A stretch of DNA of 64,000 nucleotides from contig SJRY01000068.1 of assembly GCA_011319805.1 (NCBI GenBank), forward strand, positions 365,236 to 429,235, given 5' to 3'. Of this stretch, positions 10,948-23,346 are shown in pieces. The notes beneath the pieces were generated by a model that was given only the letters and a program-made list of their open reading frames with translations, was not told where the DNA came from and searched no databases. A program made the translations under genes and the position numbers. The stretch is from Macrocybe gigantea (Eukaryota; Basidiomycota; Agaricomycetes; Agaricales; Callistosporiaceae). The number at the start of each line of letters is the position of its first letter. The stretch's first letter is position 1.

Positions 10948-11432
10948 TCATTTGAGCAGGTCAGGAGCAATGTCCTCGTCGCGCTTTAGATGCCACCTTG
11001 GACCGAGGTGGACGGTGGCGACATCATTGACCAACGCATAGGGCTCGTGGCTTCGGTTTTCCGACGTCCCCTTGACGATTTGACCATAATCAAAACACAT
11101 CAGGTTTCGTGATAACTTTGCTGACCCTTGCGAAGGAATGACTGGAGATTTGACCATTTTGTATTCAGCCAAAGCGTCTAGCACTGGTCAAGCAGTTAAA
11201 ATGACAAGATGCACGTCCTGCGCAATGCAAAACTGACGATACACATCTAGTAATTAAAATGAAAAAGGCATTACCAAGCTGTTGAATGTCCCGCTGGGCC
11301 TGAGTTTCAGAGCTCGGTTCAGGTGAGAACAGCTATAGGACTCGAAAGCAGTGAATTGCTCGACAGAAATCTGTTCATTGACATAGGTTCCATAATACCT
11401 GTTGATACTGGAATACGTAGGTTGTCATTCAT
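10948..11432 (-). CDS. Small orphan protein, about 105 residues, three exons
   Basis: I do not recognise this protein. A start at 11430-11432 (MNDNLRIP) joins in phase to LFSPEPSSETQAQRDIQQL and then, after a second intron of about 90 nt, to VLDALAEYKMVKSPVIPSQG, KLSRNLMCFDYGQIVKG, a hydrophilic tail with GPRWHLKRDEDIAPDLLK, and the stop at 10948-10950. Both junctions keep phase with ordinary GT-AG sites, which supports a real gene. It looks soluble and mostly helical, with no signal or membrane segment. It is convergent with arginase and divergent from the kinesin. Homology search would decide whether it is conserved. Confidence 0.5.
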
Positions 11433-11864
11433 GTGAAGGAACAATCAACTTGAGGCTGAGTCATTCTGAAGAGACTTTTCATTGAACAGCGAGTGATGAA
11501 CTGTGGATTATGATGATGGCCAAGTTTCAATCATGGTTGTGTTGTCTTCTTGAGTCTGCGCATCGCGGGCACACCCTCTTGAATGCTATGTTGCCTCGGT
11601 TACCCCTGACCATCAGATTGGGATGTGATCGTCGGCCGGATGCATTAGGATAGCAGCTCCAATCAAAGACAACGACCATGGAAGGGCTTCATCAGCAGAC
11701 CGAGTGGACACCGACTAGATCGGTGTCGAGCGGCGCACAGGGAGGAAAAACAGTTTGTTGTCAAGGTCCTGGGAGAAATACTTAAGTAGGCCCGGAAAAT
11801 GCCGAAAACGTGGTTCGAGAGATTTGAGAGCATTCCAAGCCATTAACCACGCGAGGAAGCCATC
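11433..11864. other. Intergenic region between the small gene and the kinesin
   Basis: 432 bp between two divergent start codons. Only stop-rich frames are seen and no RNA gene is recognised. It presumably holds both promoters. I see no consensus element worth naming. Confidence 0.5.
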
Positions 11865-14800
11865 ATGGCCCCGTCGAGCTCGTCGTCCGCAACGACGACG
11901 TCCGTCCAAGTTGGTCAGTAGCCTCTTGTCTCTTGGTTGACGTATCGCTGACCTGTCCGCCCCTGGGACAGCGCTTCGCATCCGTCCTCCGACCGCGCAG
12001 GACTCCACCTCCATCCCCGCTCGTTTTCAACGCTCTGTCATTCAGACGACTTCTTCCACCTCCATTTCTATCGAAGCACCTCTTAATGTCGGTTCTGGAT
12101 CGGGCGCAACCGTTGGACCTTCCGCCGCTTCGTCTGGCTCGTCCGCCAAGAGGCAGGCGTTTACCTTTGATCAGGTCCATCCTCCTCCGACCTCCCAATA
12201 CGAACTCTTCACGTCGACCGCAAAGCCGCTAGTCTCTCGTTTTATTGAAGGTTTCAACTGCACTATCCTTGCATATGGCCAAACCAGTAGCGGCAAGACG
12301 TTCACGATGACGGGCATCGACCTCGACGCCGACCCGAGTGACCCCAATAACAGGATGGGTATTATACCCCGAGCTGTCTCTACTATATTTTCGACAGCAA
12401 AACAGCTCAAGGAAGAACGCGCTGGCGCCTGGAATTACAGCATTAAAGGCTCTTTTATAGAAATTTACAACGAAGATCTTATCGACCTCTTAAACATGGA
12501 TGACGCGAGCGGCGGGAGACGCGAGGTGCAGATTAGAGAGGATAAAGACGGCCATATCATCTGGGGAGGTCTCCGAGAGGTAGGAGTGCGGAACACGGCG
12601 GAGGTCATGTCGTCAGTATTTTATTCTGCCTATTTACCCTTTTTTCTACCAAGACGCAACGATGCTGACGATATCTATATTTAGTTTGATACGGAAGGGA
12701 ACTGCTATCCGTCGGACAAACGAGACAGACATGAACGCTCAGTCTTCGCGTTCACATGCTATATTTTCTTTGACATTGACACAGAAGAAATATAAAGGAT
12801 CAGGTCCCCCTCCTCGCTCACCTTCTCCTCTTCCCCCGGGCGGACGTTCCCCGTCACGTTTGGCTCGGCCTGGTTCCATGTATGCTGGTCCTAATGCCGG
12901 CGGTGCGAACAGGGTGTCCTCTCCGACCTTTGGACGACCCGCTACTCCTAGCTTCGCTTCGGCGATGAGCCGCGGCGGGTTGCGTCCGTCAAGCGCCCTA
13001 GGACACGCCAGCGAACGCGCTTTTGCTGCCGGTGAAGAGGAAGGCGGCGAATGGGTTACGATCGTGTCGAAGTTCCATTTCGTCGATCTCGCCGGTTCGG
13101 AAAGGGTGAGTGATCGACCGATCATGCTGGGCATGACTTCCACCTGAGACTTGTCTCTTTTCAGCTAAAAAGAACCGCGGCAGCAGGCGAGCGCATCAAA
13201 GAAGGCATATCCATCAACAGCGGTCTCCTTGCGCTAGGCAATGTCATTTCTGCTCTAGGAGATCCATCTCGCGCCAAGACCGCGACCCATATCCCTTACC
13301 GTGATTCCAAACTCACTCGCCTTCTTCAAGACTCCTTGGGCGGAAACGCTCACACACTTATGATCGCTTGCGTTAGCCCTGCAGAATGGAATGCTGCCGA
13401 GACAATCAACACTCTCAAGTATGCCAATCGGGCCCGGAACATCAAGAACCGTGCCGTGCTTAACGAGCGAGAAGAAGGCTGGGACGACATCGAATGGCTT
13501 CAGGGCACCGTGACTCGTCTGAGAAAAGAACTGAAGCAGCTCAAGGAAGGTGGTGCTGTGGCTCCTGGTTCAGTTTCGCACCCTAAGGTACACGAAGGCG
13601 CTAGCAAGAGGGTTCTCGCGCAGCTCACAGAGCTGCAGAACAATTACGAAGACCTCCGAGAAAAGTTTGTCGAGCGCACAGAGGAACTCACTCGTTTGAG
13701 ACGAGAACTGGGGGAGAAGCATCGCTCGAGCACTTCGGGTGCCGTCGGTGGCACCGCTAAATACGAGGAGATCGTCGGCCCTGTCATTGAGGAGTATGAG
13801 AAAACCATTGCTGCCATGGAAGCGGAGCTCAGTCTTAATCGTGCGGCACTAAGGCATACTAATGATCTGGTGGAGGAGAAGGAAGAGGAAGTTTCAGTTC
13901 TCACCGAACGACACTCGGCGACGGAGCTGTACGTTGAGGAGTTACGGGCGCGTGTCGCGAAGTTGACGGAGAGAGAAGCCTCGACAGAGGTGAGTCAGTC
14001 TAGGCAGGCAACAATTCCACTGAGGTTCATCATCCCGCCAGGCGTACGTTCGTGATCTGGAGGAGAAGATCAAGGCATATGACGAGTCTTCTGTCACTTC
14101 AAGCGAATCAATGACGGACCTTAAACGTGAAGTTAGCCGTTACAAAGAGGCCGAATCCTCATCAGCAAAATATATTGCAGACCTCGAGGCGCGGCTTGCG
14201 CGCTCGGATGAGTCCGTACTCAGTCTCCAACAGACCATCGAAAACTTGGAGAGTGAATGTGACAGGCGACGGGATGAGGTAGGGGCTCTCCAAGCCCGTC
14301 TCGAATCGCTCAGGAAGGACGGCGAAAGTTGGAGGACCGAACTAGAAGAGCGAGAGAGGCGAGTTAAACTTTTGGAGGATAAGAAACTGGAATGGGAGAA
14401 GAGGATGAACGATGCTGCCGAGATAAGGACAAGGCTTGGAAGTGTTGTTGGAGAGGTGGTCTCCGCGAGAAGGAGCCTAGAGCTTGACATCGCCAAAGCG
14501 TCTGTTCCAGGCGATTCGGATGCCACTCCCAGCTCCACTCCCAATTCTTCCCCTGTTGATGGTGAACCCATATCCCGACAGGACGACTACAGCCCGCACA
14601 GCATGTCCTTACAGGAGCAACTCATCGCTCTCCAACAGACGCATACTGCGACCTTAGCGGACCTTTCGTCAGTCACAGCCAAATATCGCGATGCTCTGCG
14701 CGAAATATCGGAACTGGCGGCTCAAATTCAAGAAGCGAAACTGAGTAGCTCAAGCATGGCCGAAGCTAGCTACGTTGAATCGCCCTCTGTCGACAAGCCA

Positions 14801-17800
14801 ATGGAGATTCCGACTCACCGGAGAAGGATGACTGGTGGTAGACCCGTCGATTCTCAGTACAATTCCTCAGGCCGGCGGCTTTTTTTCAGGCAGGCGGCCT
14901 CGGCCGAATCGCTCCACTCGAGGTATCTCTGTTAGTTGATATTATCTGGGCTAGGACTGACGCGCACTTATTAGGTCGGTGTCGCAATCGCAATCGCTAT
15001 CACAGGAGCTATCCTCGGTGCATTTGCGCAAAACCTCATTTTCAAGTCATGCAAGTAGCTCTCATTCACCTTCGAGTTCTCATTCCCTACCTGCACCTAC
15101 TCTGAATCATGCGGGTTCTCGGTCTAACCTTTCTATTTCACTGCCGATCTCTGGGATGTCTGCCCGCGAACGCTCGGTCGCGAGCCTGGAGAAAGAGATC
15201 ATGCGATTGCAAGAGGTCCTCAAGGAGCGGGAAGCAGAGATCAGTGCTTTGGAGACATCGTTAAAGGAGACCCAGGCCGAGAAGTCTATTGCAACTGCCG
15301 AACCCGATGCAGCACCCCATGTCAATGGGGCTGTTTCCCTAGAAGTTACGCTCTCTCCGAAGACTTTGGATCAATTCGATCACATCAAGAAGAGCATGGA
15401 GAATGGGCATACACACGAGGTTGGCTCTGAAAGAAATGGGTCTTCCGTCATTTCTGAGACAGATGAATCGCTTGAACGGCTCAACGAACTTATGCTGTAT
15501 GTTTGTTGGCACTGTCTGGGACGACACACTCATACCTTCTGTTAGGTCTATGGCCCAAAAAGAATCTCATCACCGCGAAGTAGTGGACGATCTCAATTCT
15601 CAACTCAGCCAAGTAAGGCGGCAATTAGACGAACTGACCACGCTTTCTCGGAATCAGGTTGGTCTATGCTGCACTTCTGTTCCAATCGGGCTGATTGACA
15701 TTCTTATAGGCTCTCAATATGTCGACTGAACTTGAAGGACTTCAAGGGCGGCATGAAGACACTCTTGCCGCCTTGCGAGATGCCGAGACCCGAGAAACTG
15801 AACTTGTCCAATCCTTGAATGATATCAAAGTCTCCCATGCCGTCGAAGTCGAGAAACTTCGCAGTGTGCATGAGGCCGCGTTAGGGCTCAAGGCCGCCGA
15901 AATGGATAAAATTGTCTCCCAGTTGAAAGCAGAGCACGACGCTACCACGAGCACCTTGCACAACGAGCTGGAGGCTGCAAAAAAGGCAGTCGAGGACATG
16001 CGTATTGCTCACGAAGAAGCGTTCGGCAAGCTGAAGAAGGAACACGAGGAAGAGCTACAGCGACAGATGCAAAATGCTGAAGCCGTTCTCGCGCGTACCC
16101 GGGAAGAGCAGGAAAGGTCCTTGAAGGGACTGCGGTCTGATCACGAGGAAGCCCTCAAACAGAAGGATGCTGAAGCCAATGCTGTCCTGCAGCGCACTGA
16201 GGAGGAGTATTACAATGCTCTCACCAAGCTTCGTGGCGATCATGCAGAGGCCATCAAAAAGCTCACACAAGAAACAAATGCCACTGTTGATAGATTGCGC
16301 GAAGATCACGCAGGCGAACTTCGGATGGCTGAGATTCATCGGCAAGGTGCACTTTCGGAGTCTGAATCAGCCCAGACGGCCGCTTTGAAGGAGCTTCAGG
16401 ACGAGCACGCGGCTGCAATCGTGAGGAAAGAGGCTTCCTTCACAGAGGAAATGGAAAATTTAAAGGCGGAGCATGAGCGTATACTCGCTATGAAGCTGGA
16501 CGATTACACCCTGCAGATGGACAAGCAACGATTGGAGTACGAGACGCAGCTGGCGAAATTCCGGGAAGAAAGAAGGATCGAGGTTGACCGTTTGACTTCG
16601 GCCCTTTCTGGGGCTAAAGAAGAGCACTCTTCCTTGTCGACCAAGGCTAAAGCGGATTTAGAATCAGCTCTTAAGGTGGCAAAAGAGCAGCATGCGTTGA
16701 TACTTGAAGAGGTTGCGCGAGGTCATGAAGAGGAACTGGCGAGGCTCAAATCTCTTCACGAAAACCACCTCAAGGAGAGCTTCGCAGAAGCCGAACAACG
16801 AAGGTCGGCGTTAGTTCGATCGCATGCGGAAGAGCTTTCAAGTCTTCGAGCTGAGCACAACGAGGCCATCTCGGCTTTGAACACTTCCCTCGTCGCCAGC
16901 CAAGAGAAACACCGCATTGATGAAGAGGAGTCGGAAAGGCGTACAAAGCGTCTTCTCGCTGAGGAGCAGGATCGAGCTGCCGCCACTTTGCGAGAACTCC
17001 AGACAAAACAGTCAACCCAGCTTGGCGACCTTTATAAGGATCAAGAGTCGCTTCGTCAGGAGGTCTATTCTTACAAAGTTGCTGCCGAGCAATACACTGT
17101 TGTGCAGGAGCGGACTCGCTCAATGCATGAGAGAGCTATGGCAGAGAAGGATCGGATGCTGAAGGCCGTGGAAAGCGATCTCACGAACATCTCTGATGAG
17201 CGAGATCAGTTGAGCGCTGAAGTGGTGAAACTCCGTGAAGAGCTCAAAAACACTCGAAGTGAGCAAACGAAACTGATCCAAGAAGCTTCGAAGCGAGAGT
17301 CGCTCGTCACGGAGTTGGAACGTCATCGCTCGGTCTTGGCGGAAATCCAGGAGAACTTGCAAAAAGTGAAGGATGAGAAGGACACGCTTCAGGTGGAGAA
17401 GAATCGTGCCGACTCTCTGGTCCGTGACCTCCAAGCTCAAATTGCTCGAAGTGCATCGCCTCCCAATGCTCGTTCTGTGGCTGAGCGCAGCGTATCATAC
17501 AGTCGGGCAAACGGTTTATCAGTCAAGCTACCGCCACCTGCCCCTCCTCCTTCTGTTCCTCCTCCACCCGCTCCAAAGTCGGCGACAAGCCATGTAAACG
17601 GAGAATCGATCGCCTCTTCGCAAGCTTCGCCCACATTTATTTCTTCTCGAGACTCCCAGTCAGAGCTATCGCCTACGTCGACGACGCCGACATCAATAGG
17701 ACCTCACAGCGTTGCAGCCATGGATCCGAAATTTACTGTCAAACTTGAACAACAAGCGAAACAAATTGACGAGCAGGAGGCAATGATCAAAACTCTTAAC

Positions 17801-18201
17801 AAGCAGCTGACGCATTGCGAAAGCGACCTCCAAACGCACATGGATCTGGTTAACACTCTGGAGGCGTCATTAGGAGAATCGGAGAAGAATCGTGAGTATG
17901 CTTCTTTCGTGTGATAGTCCCAAATCGCTGATAAGCTGTCTCAGTTCGGAAAGCGCGCATGCACGCAACAGAGCTTGCGCGGGAACGCGACACCCTTCAC
18001 GCAAAGACGGAGGCCCTGCGAAATGAGCTCGCAGAAGCCAAGCGCGAAGTGTTGACCGTCCGTAGGTCTATTGTGGAAGAGAAACAATCGCTCGAACAGC
18101 GACTGGACGAGGAGAGAAAGGCCAAAGAGAGGGCACGCCAGCAGCTTGACGCTAGGATGGAGGAATTGCAGAAGCGAAAATCAAAATTCGCCTGTCTATA
18201 A
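11865..18201 (+). CDS. Kinesin-4 family motor with long coiled-coil tail
   Basis: A plus-end microtubule motor with an N-terminal catalytic head. The start at 11865 and intron 11914-11971 give SVQVALRIRPP, then [19 protein letters not shown] (P-loop), [15 protein letters not shown] (switch I) and [11 protein letters not shown] (switch II). The neck reads [17 protein letters not shown], typical of the KIF4/KIF21/chromokinesin group. An insert of about 80 residues rich in Pro, Ser and Gly lies between switch I and switch II (12800-13060). The tail, from about 13450 to 18190, is almost continuous heptad coiled coil, broken by Ser-rich stretches and by a poly-Pro segment ([16 protein letters not shown]) near 17530. 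About eight introns are seen. The long exon 15719-17914 is intact. Family assignment is firm for kinesin and good for kinesin-4; cargo and role (spindle midzone or interphase array) are not readable. Confidence 0.92.
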
Positions 18202-18679
18202 CCTTGATTTGATGGTATGCTTGGCTTATTTATGTCTTTCCTTTATTCTGCCAATATTTCTCCTCAACGGTCCCTTGACACGCACTCCCTTGGCTTCGCT
18301 TTGATGCATATCGCGCTCTTTTCGTTGTGTTATAGATACCCCATTTTATCCCATGTCGGTGACCTTTATACCTTTCCTTATTGTTACATCCCGTACACTA
18401 CCGTCGTATATATGCTATATCATCAGTGGATTTCATGCAATTGCAAGCCCGCCTTCAGCATAGCTCTCGTTAGCGTACCTGCGCCATCAAACGCACTGTA
18501 TAATCGTAGATATGGTGCCCGTGATATGATGTGCATGGCAGCTCACTTCGCTTCGCGTACCAGCTGAGCTAAAGCTCAACCACCTGACAGCCTCAAGTCA
18601 AAGCTGGATCTTGTAACCCCACACCTATTTAGCTCCCCGACCCTCCCGAGGCTGCCTGTTAATCTCGTCCTTCTCTTCG
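18202..18679. other. Intergenic region, kinesin 3' end and SDR promoter
   Basis: 478 bp, T-rich in its first half as expected of a 3' UTR. Reading frames are short and no RNA gene is recognised. A tandem CT-rich stretch before 18680 probably belongs to the next promoter. Confidence 0.5.
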
Positions 18680-20287
18680 ATGTCTATCAACATTTTGGCC
18701 AGAGGCTCGGGCTCCCGTGCTCCCCTTCTTGTACGTATCCGGTCTTCGGGTGTGAAGCCGTGGTTCCTTGGTCTGCGTCGTGATTACTCTGCCAAGGCCT
18801 CAGCAACGGCCCCAAAGACGCTGCCTTCGTTTTCGTTGCAGGGAAAGGCGAGTAGCGTGGTCGTATCCAGATTCCAAACCACCGATAGCAGACAAATCTT
18901 AAGGTCTGCATGGTCACCGGCGCTGCGAAAGGCCTTGGGTATGAATTTTGTCGAGCATTCGTTGATTCGTGCGTAATCTCTAAGAATACTATACGTGCGC
19001 GTTGAGCATTGACCGAGATATGTGTCTAGCGGCTGTACTTCCATTGCCATGCTGGACCTCAAAGACAGCGAAGCGAAAGCATCGGCTTCCGAATTGTCGT
19101 CCTATGCGTTGGGTCCGATCTCTCGCTCCTGGCCTGCAGAGATGCCCTTGCTTGAACTCTTTTCAAAGCTACTAGCGACCTGACGAAAGACGACGTCAAG
19201 ATCATCGGTATCGAATGCGACGTGTCGTCCGAAATCTCGGTTCAGAAGGCATTTGCTGAGATAATGGATACCTTTGGACGGGTGGACTCCGTCGTCGCAT
19301 CTGCTGGTATGTGCTGTGAATCTTTCAGAAGATTCATGTCGCTATGGATGCGTCTCTGCAAGGCATTGTCGAGAATTACTCTGCATTCGAGTAAGTCTGG
19401 AGATGTCAGGCCCTCTTTGAGCGTACCGACTAGGCGTCTTCAACAGCTACCCATTCGATCGTATCAAGAGATTGTATGATATCAACGTGCATGGAGTATT
19501 CTTCACTGCTAGAGAAGCTGCACGGAATATGATTCCGAACGGCGGCGGGTCCATCATTTTGGTCTCCAGCATGAGCGCCAATGTGCGTCTCGCCCCGGAA
19601 AGCCAATCCCAATCTCCCGCTGACGATCCTTCACAGATTATCAATATACCTCAGGTTTTGACCCGACCGTAACGTCCGCGATTCATATGCTGAAGGATAA
19701 CTTCCCCTGCCCCCTGTAGCCTCAGACTCCATACAATGCATCTAAAGCGGGTTAGTGCTATGAGACTGTTGTATATCAGATGCTGAGCTTTCAAAGCTGT
19801 CAAACACATGGCTGCCAGCCTGGCAGTTGAATGGGCGAAGAAGGGCATCAGGGTGAACAGCCTAAGGTCGGTCTGTTAAATAATGCCTTACCCTGCGTCC
19901 GGTTTCTCACTATGAATCTTAGCCCAGGGTATATGCTCACCAAGCTCACGAGGAATATCCTCGCGCATGATGAAGAGCTGAAGGTGATGGTTCTCCCTAT
20001 CTTGTGGCACTTCATATTCTTAAACTCGAGCAGAAAACATGGGAGAGCCTGACGCCAATGGGGAGGGTAAGTTGTGCTGTTGATCCCGTCCCTTGCATCG
20101 TCTGAACTGCAATGATAGATGGGTGAACCTGAGGATCTAGCAGTGCGCGCTATCATACTCCTTGCAAACTCCGTCATACTGAAGTGATATTTAGGGTGCA
20201 ATCGTTTACCTAGCCAGCGATGCTTCTAGATTCATGACCGGCTCGGAAATCCGTGTCGACGGGGTTACTGTATCATCTAAGCTATGA
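18680..20287 (+). CDS. Short-chain dehydrogenase/reductase, probably mitochondrial
   Basis: An NAD(P)-dependent polyol or sugar-alcohol type SDR. The N-terminus (MSINILARGSGSRAP, with several Arg and RRDYSAKAS) resembles a mitochondrial presequence. The Rossmann start is LQGK joined to VCMVTGAAKGLGYEF. The junction is best explained by a GC-AG intron at 18848-18903. IGIECDVSSE, VDSVVASAG, LYDINVHGVFFTAREAA, SIILVSSMSAN and the active-site block TPYNASKAAVKHMAAS (Tyr and Lys of YxxxK) follow across about ten short introns. Then come VEWAKKGIRVNSL, SPGYMLTKLTRNIL and AIVYLASDASRFMTGSEIRVDG, with the stop at 20285-20287. The order and motifs match the arabinitol/sorbose/L-xylulose reductase-like SDR group. 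The actual substrate is unknown. No frame break is needed. Confidence 0.87.
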
Positions 20288-20506
20288 GGACGTCCACATC
20301 CGAATTAGAGGCAATTGGATCGCCTTGGATGGGAGGAAATATCAATGTCCCATTGGAACATTCAAAACTACTTAGACTATTATGTAGATAAAAATTCTTC
20401 GTCCATATGCAAACACACGTGTTACTGTTGTCAAACCTTGAGCTTGTTCTACAGACAGGGACTATACGGCCAGCTCCAGGTGAGGCAATGAAGCCCGCCA
20501 ACCGCC

Positions 20507-21689
20507 ATGAGTTCTCTCACTCCTCAGAGCTCGAGTGATCAGAAACCCCCGCTTACTTTCGAATTCACGAAACGAAAACGATGGGCAGACTTGTTGATCA
20601 CAGAGCTCGTTGACGGAATCCTTTTCGTTTTGTCGACGTCCTGCACGGTTCTGTTCTGCGCGCCCGCCATTACCGAGTTGTTGGGATGGCGAAACACTGA
20701 CCTCATAGACCACGACCTTGCAGAGTTGGTGATCCGTCAGTCATTCTATGTTCGTCAACCGCATCGTCCGACACCGATATCTGTCTGGTAGCCGATGACT
20801 TGGCGACTTTCCGCGCCAATTTCGACGACGCTATGCGGGGTGACGGAGAGCTCCTATCCTACATTCATTTGAAATCGAATGAAGCTGCGTTGTCGTCCAA
20901 ACCCGTGCTTTTCGAGATCAAAGGACATGTCCATCATGCCCCAGATGACGAAACTGGCGCCAATTCATGTCTCTTTATCATGGCCAGACCCTATCCGAGC
21001 CGCAACACGACAATGTAGGCCCACTGACCTGACTTTATGAAGGCACTCATCCTGGTTCCCTAGGCTCAACACTTTTATCGAACTCAAGATGGAAAACGAG
21101 CGTCTGCAAAGAAGAGTGGAAGAGCTAAGAGCCCAACTCCCGGCACCATCAGGAGCTGGCACTTCTAGCTTGGCATCACGGTCCACGGACCCGATTTATG
21201 CAACGTCTTCCTTGCCAAATCTTGCAGGTGCATCGACACAGAAAACAAGTGACACGTTATCATTGCAGTATCCGCAGGGCGGTAAGTTTGCGGGTTGCAA
21301 CAGCACATCCCGAACGATGCCGAGCCGTCAATAGAAGGATCACGTTACAGCAATTCCGGCACCACCGAAGAAGATGCAGAGGAAGGCTCTAAAAAGAAAA
21401 AGGTGCGCCGGTCTTTGTTCATTCAGAGGGGACTTCTGAGAGCAAGGCATTAATAGGCGAAAAAAGCCCATGGAGGAGAACAGTACGTTTGCATAATGTG
21501 TGGCCGCACGGACTCTCCGGAATGGCGAAAGGTAGCAGGAGACATGCCCGCCGCATGCGATAGCTGACGAAAGTGCAGGGTCCGCTTGGTCCCAAAACGC
21601 TCTGCAATGCCTGTGGCCTCCGTTGGGCAAAGCAAATGCGAAAGTTTGAAGAGCCTCTGCCTAATGACGGGGATGGTGGAACAGTTTGA
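20507..21689 (+). CDS. wc-2: White collar 2 blue-light transcription factor subunit (PAS + GATA finger)
   Basis: WC-2 pairs with the photoreceptor WC-1 and supplies a GATA-type DNA-binding domain. The start at 20507 gives [10 protein letters not shown] and then a PAS core ([33 protein letters not shown]). The second PAS part is [10 protein letters not shown] and [12 protein letters not shown] after one intron. A coiled segment, [17 protein letters not shown], follows. The C-terminal zinc finger reads [15 protein letters not shown], with an intron inside the finger, then [20 protein letters not shown]. This is the CX2CX18CX2C spacing of WC-2 rather than of AreA (CX17). A Lys-rich stretch precedes the finger. 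The stop is at 21687-21689. At roughly 300 residues it is short, like other basidiomycete WC-2 proteins. WC-1 is not in this window. Confidence 0.93.
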
Positions 21690-21794
21690 TCATGTGACTT
21701 GCACTGATATGCAAGAGCGAACGCGGCTGTCTTGGACGTTGTATACTTACTACATACCACGCAGTAGTAGACTGCTAGTCCTCTGCGGCCCAAA

Positions 21795-23295
21795 ATGCCA
21801 CCTGAAGTCTATAATCTAGCTCAATCTCCAATCACATCGCATGCGTTCAATGCAGATCGTAGACGTGAGTAACGCTGGTCGGCCAGCTGCGCAATGACAC
21901 CTCTGACTGATTCTTTCATGTATTCAAGAGCTGGCTGTTAGTCTGAACTCTAACGATGTCCAGATCCTCTCGCGCCATGGACAAGAGTGGACTCTCAAAG
22001 AGACGCTCTCTGAAGTATGCCAAGTGCTCCATGGATTTATTATCACCCATTCTGAAATGAGGCCTGTTAGCATGATAAATTGATCACATCGATCGACTGG
22101 GCACCGAACTCGAATCGTATCGTTACTGCGTCTCAGGACAGAAATACCTACGTCTGGCAAGAGACGGTGGACCCTGAATCCGGAAAACTCACCTGGAAGC
22201 CCACCTTGGTCTTGCTCAGGATCAATCGCGCTGCTACATACGTCAGGTGGAGTCCGAAGGAAGACAAATTTGCCGTGGCTAGTGGTGCACGGTGAGCAAA
22301 AGACCTTCACATGGCAAAAAAAAATGAATTCATGTTTCTTCGCAGTGCCATTGCCGTCTGCCATTTTGATTCAGAGAACAACTGGTGGGTCTCAAAGCAG
22401 CTGAAGAAACCGATCCGATCTACTGTCCTCTCTATCGATTGGCATCCCAACAATGTTCTTTTGGCGGCAGGGAGTGCAGACATGAAGGCGCGGGTGTTCT
22501 CAGCATACATCAAGGAAGTCGACGAACGGCAAGTATTGTCCGTGTTCTCCCTAGATCCGCCCCGTTGATGACATCTCCCAGACCGGCCCCTTCGGTCTGG
22601 GGTTCCAAGCTCCCTTTCAACACTATTTGTGGAGAGTATGCTAGCCCTGCTGGAGGCTGGGTCCACTCTGTCGCTTTTTCGCCATCAGGCGATGTTCTGG
22701 CGTTCGCAGGTACGTTTGTTTCCATCGATACAAGGAACTGTGATGGCTAAAGAAATCCAAAGGTCACGATAGTTCCCTAACCGTCGTATATCCTGCAGGA
22801 GCGACGTATTCTATCAAGATGTCGACTTTGCCACTGATGACGCTGACTTGGACATCCGAAAGTTCCATTGTTGCAGCGGGTCACGATTGTCAACCATTTG
22901 TCTTCTCCGGCTCCGACGCCGGCTGGCAGAACATAGGAAGCCTTGACGATACTACGAGCCCCAAATCGCCTGAAGGTCCAAGATCTGGACTCGGAGGAAG
23001 CCCTGCGGTTGGACGCCTCAAGGCTGGTGCATTCGCGACTTTCCGCGACGCGGACACGCGTGGACAATCTGCCCTTGCAGGCACCGGAGCTGGGGCCACT
23101 GATACCAAGCTGTTGACCATTCACCAAAACACTATTACGAGTGTCAGGCCCTACGAATTCCGAAACGGCGAGGTTACACGCGTCAGCACCTCGGGTGTTG
23201 ATGGCATGTTGGTTATTTGGGACGTCCACGAGGTCGCGTCTGGTGGTGGCGTCGCATCTTTGACCGCAAGACTCGGAAGCGCTCATTTGCGTTAG
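21795..23295 (+). CDS. ARPC1: Arp2/3 complex subunit 1 (ARPC1/Arc40)
   Basis: A WD40 beta-propeller subunit of the actin-branching Arp2/3 complex, acting at endocytic patches. The start at 21795 reads [19 protein letters not shown], followed by an intron. Blocks are [114 protein letters not shown] and [15 protein letters not shown]. The acidic, Gly-rich insert near 22960-23100 replaces the loop that in ARPC1 contacts nucleation-promoting factors. The end is [16 protein letters not shown], with the stop at 23293-23295. Six or more introns are present. It is convergent with DAD3, only 51 bp away. Confidence 0.94.
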
Positions 23296-23346
23296 ACTGT
23301 CGAGACACGCACTCATAGTAATCGCAGAATAGTATGTTAATACAGT

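Noticed and set aside
12739..13143. Minus-strand frame of 134 codons inside the kinesin
   Set aside because: It is an antisense shadow of the GC-rich motor insert, with no family features.
16055..17440. Several minus-strand frames over the kinesin coiled coil
   Set aside because: Coiled-coil codon bias keeps antisense frames open; none has a plausible start or motif.
22890..23316. Minus-strand frames over ARPC1
   Set aside because: They are antisense to clear WD repeats; the only real minus-strand gene nearby is DAD3, which starts beyond the ARPC1 stop.
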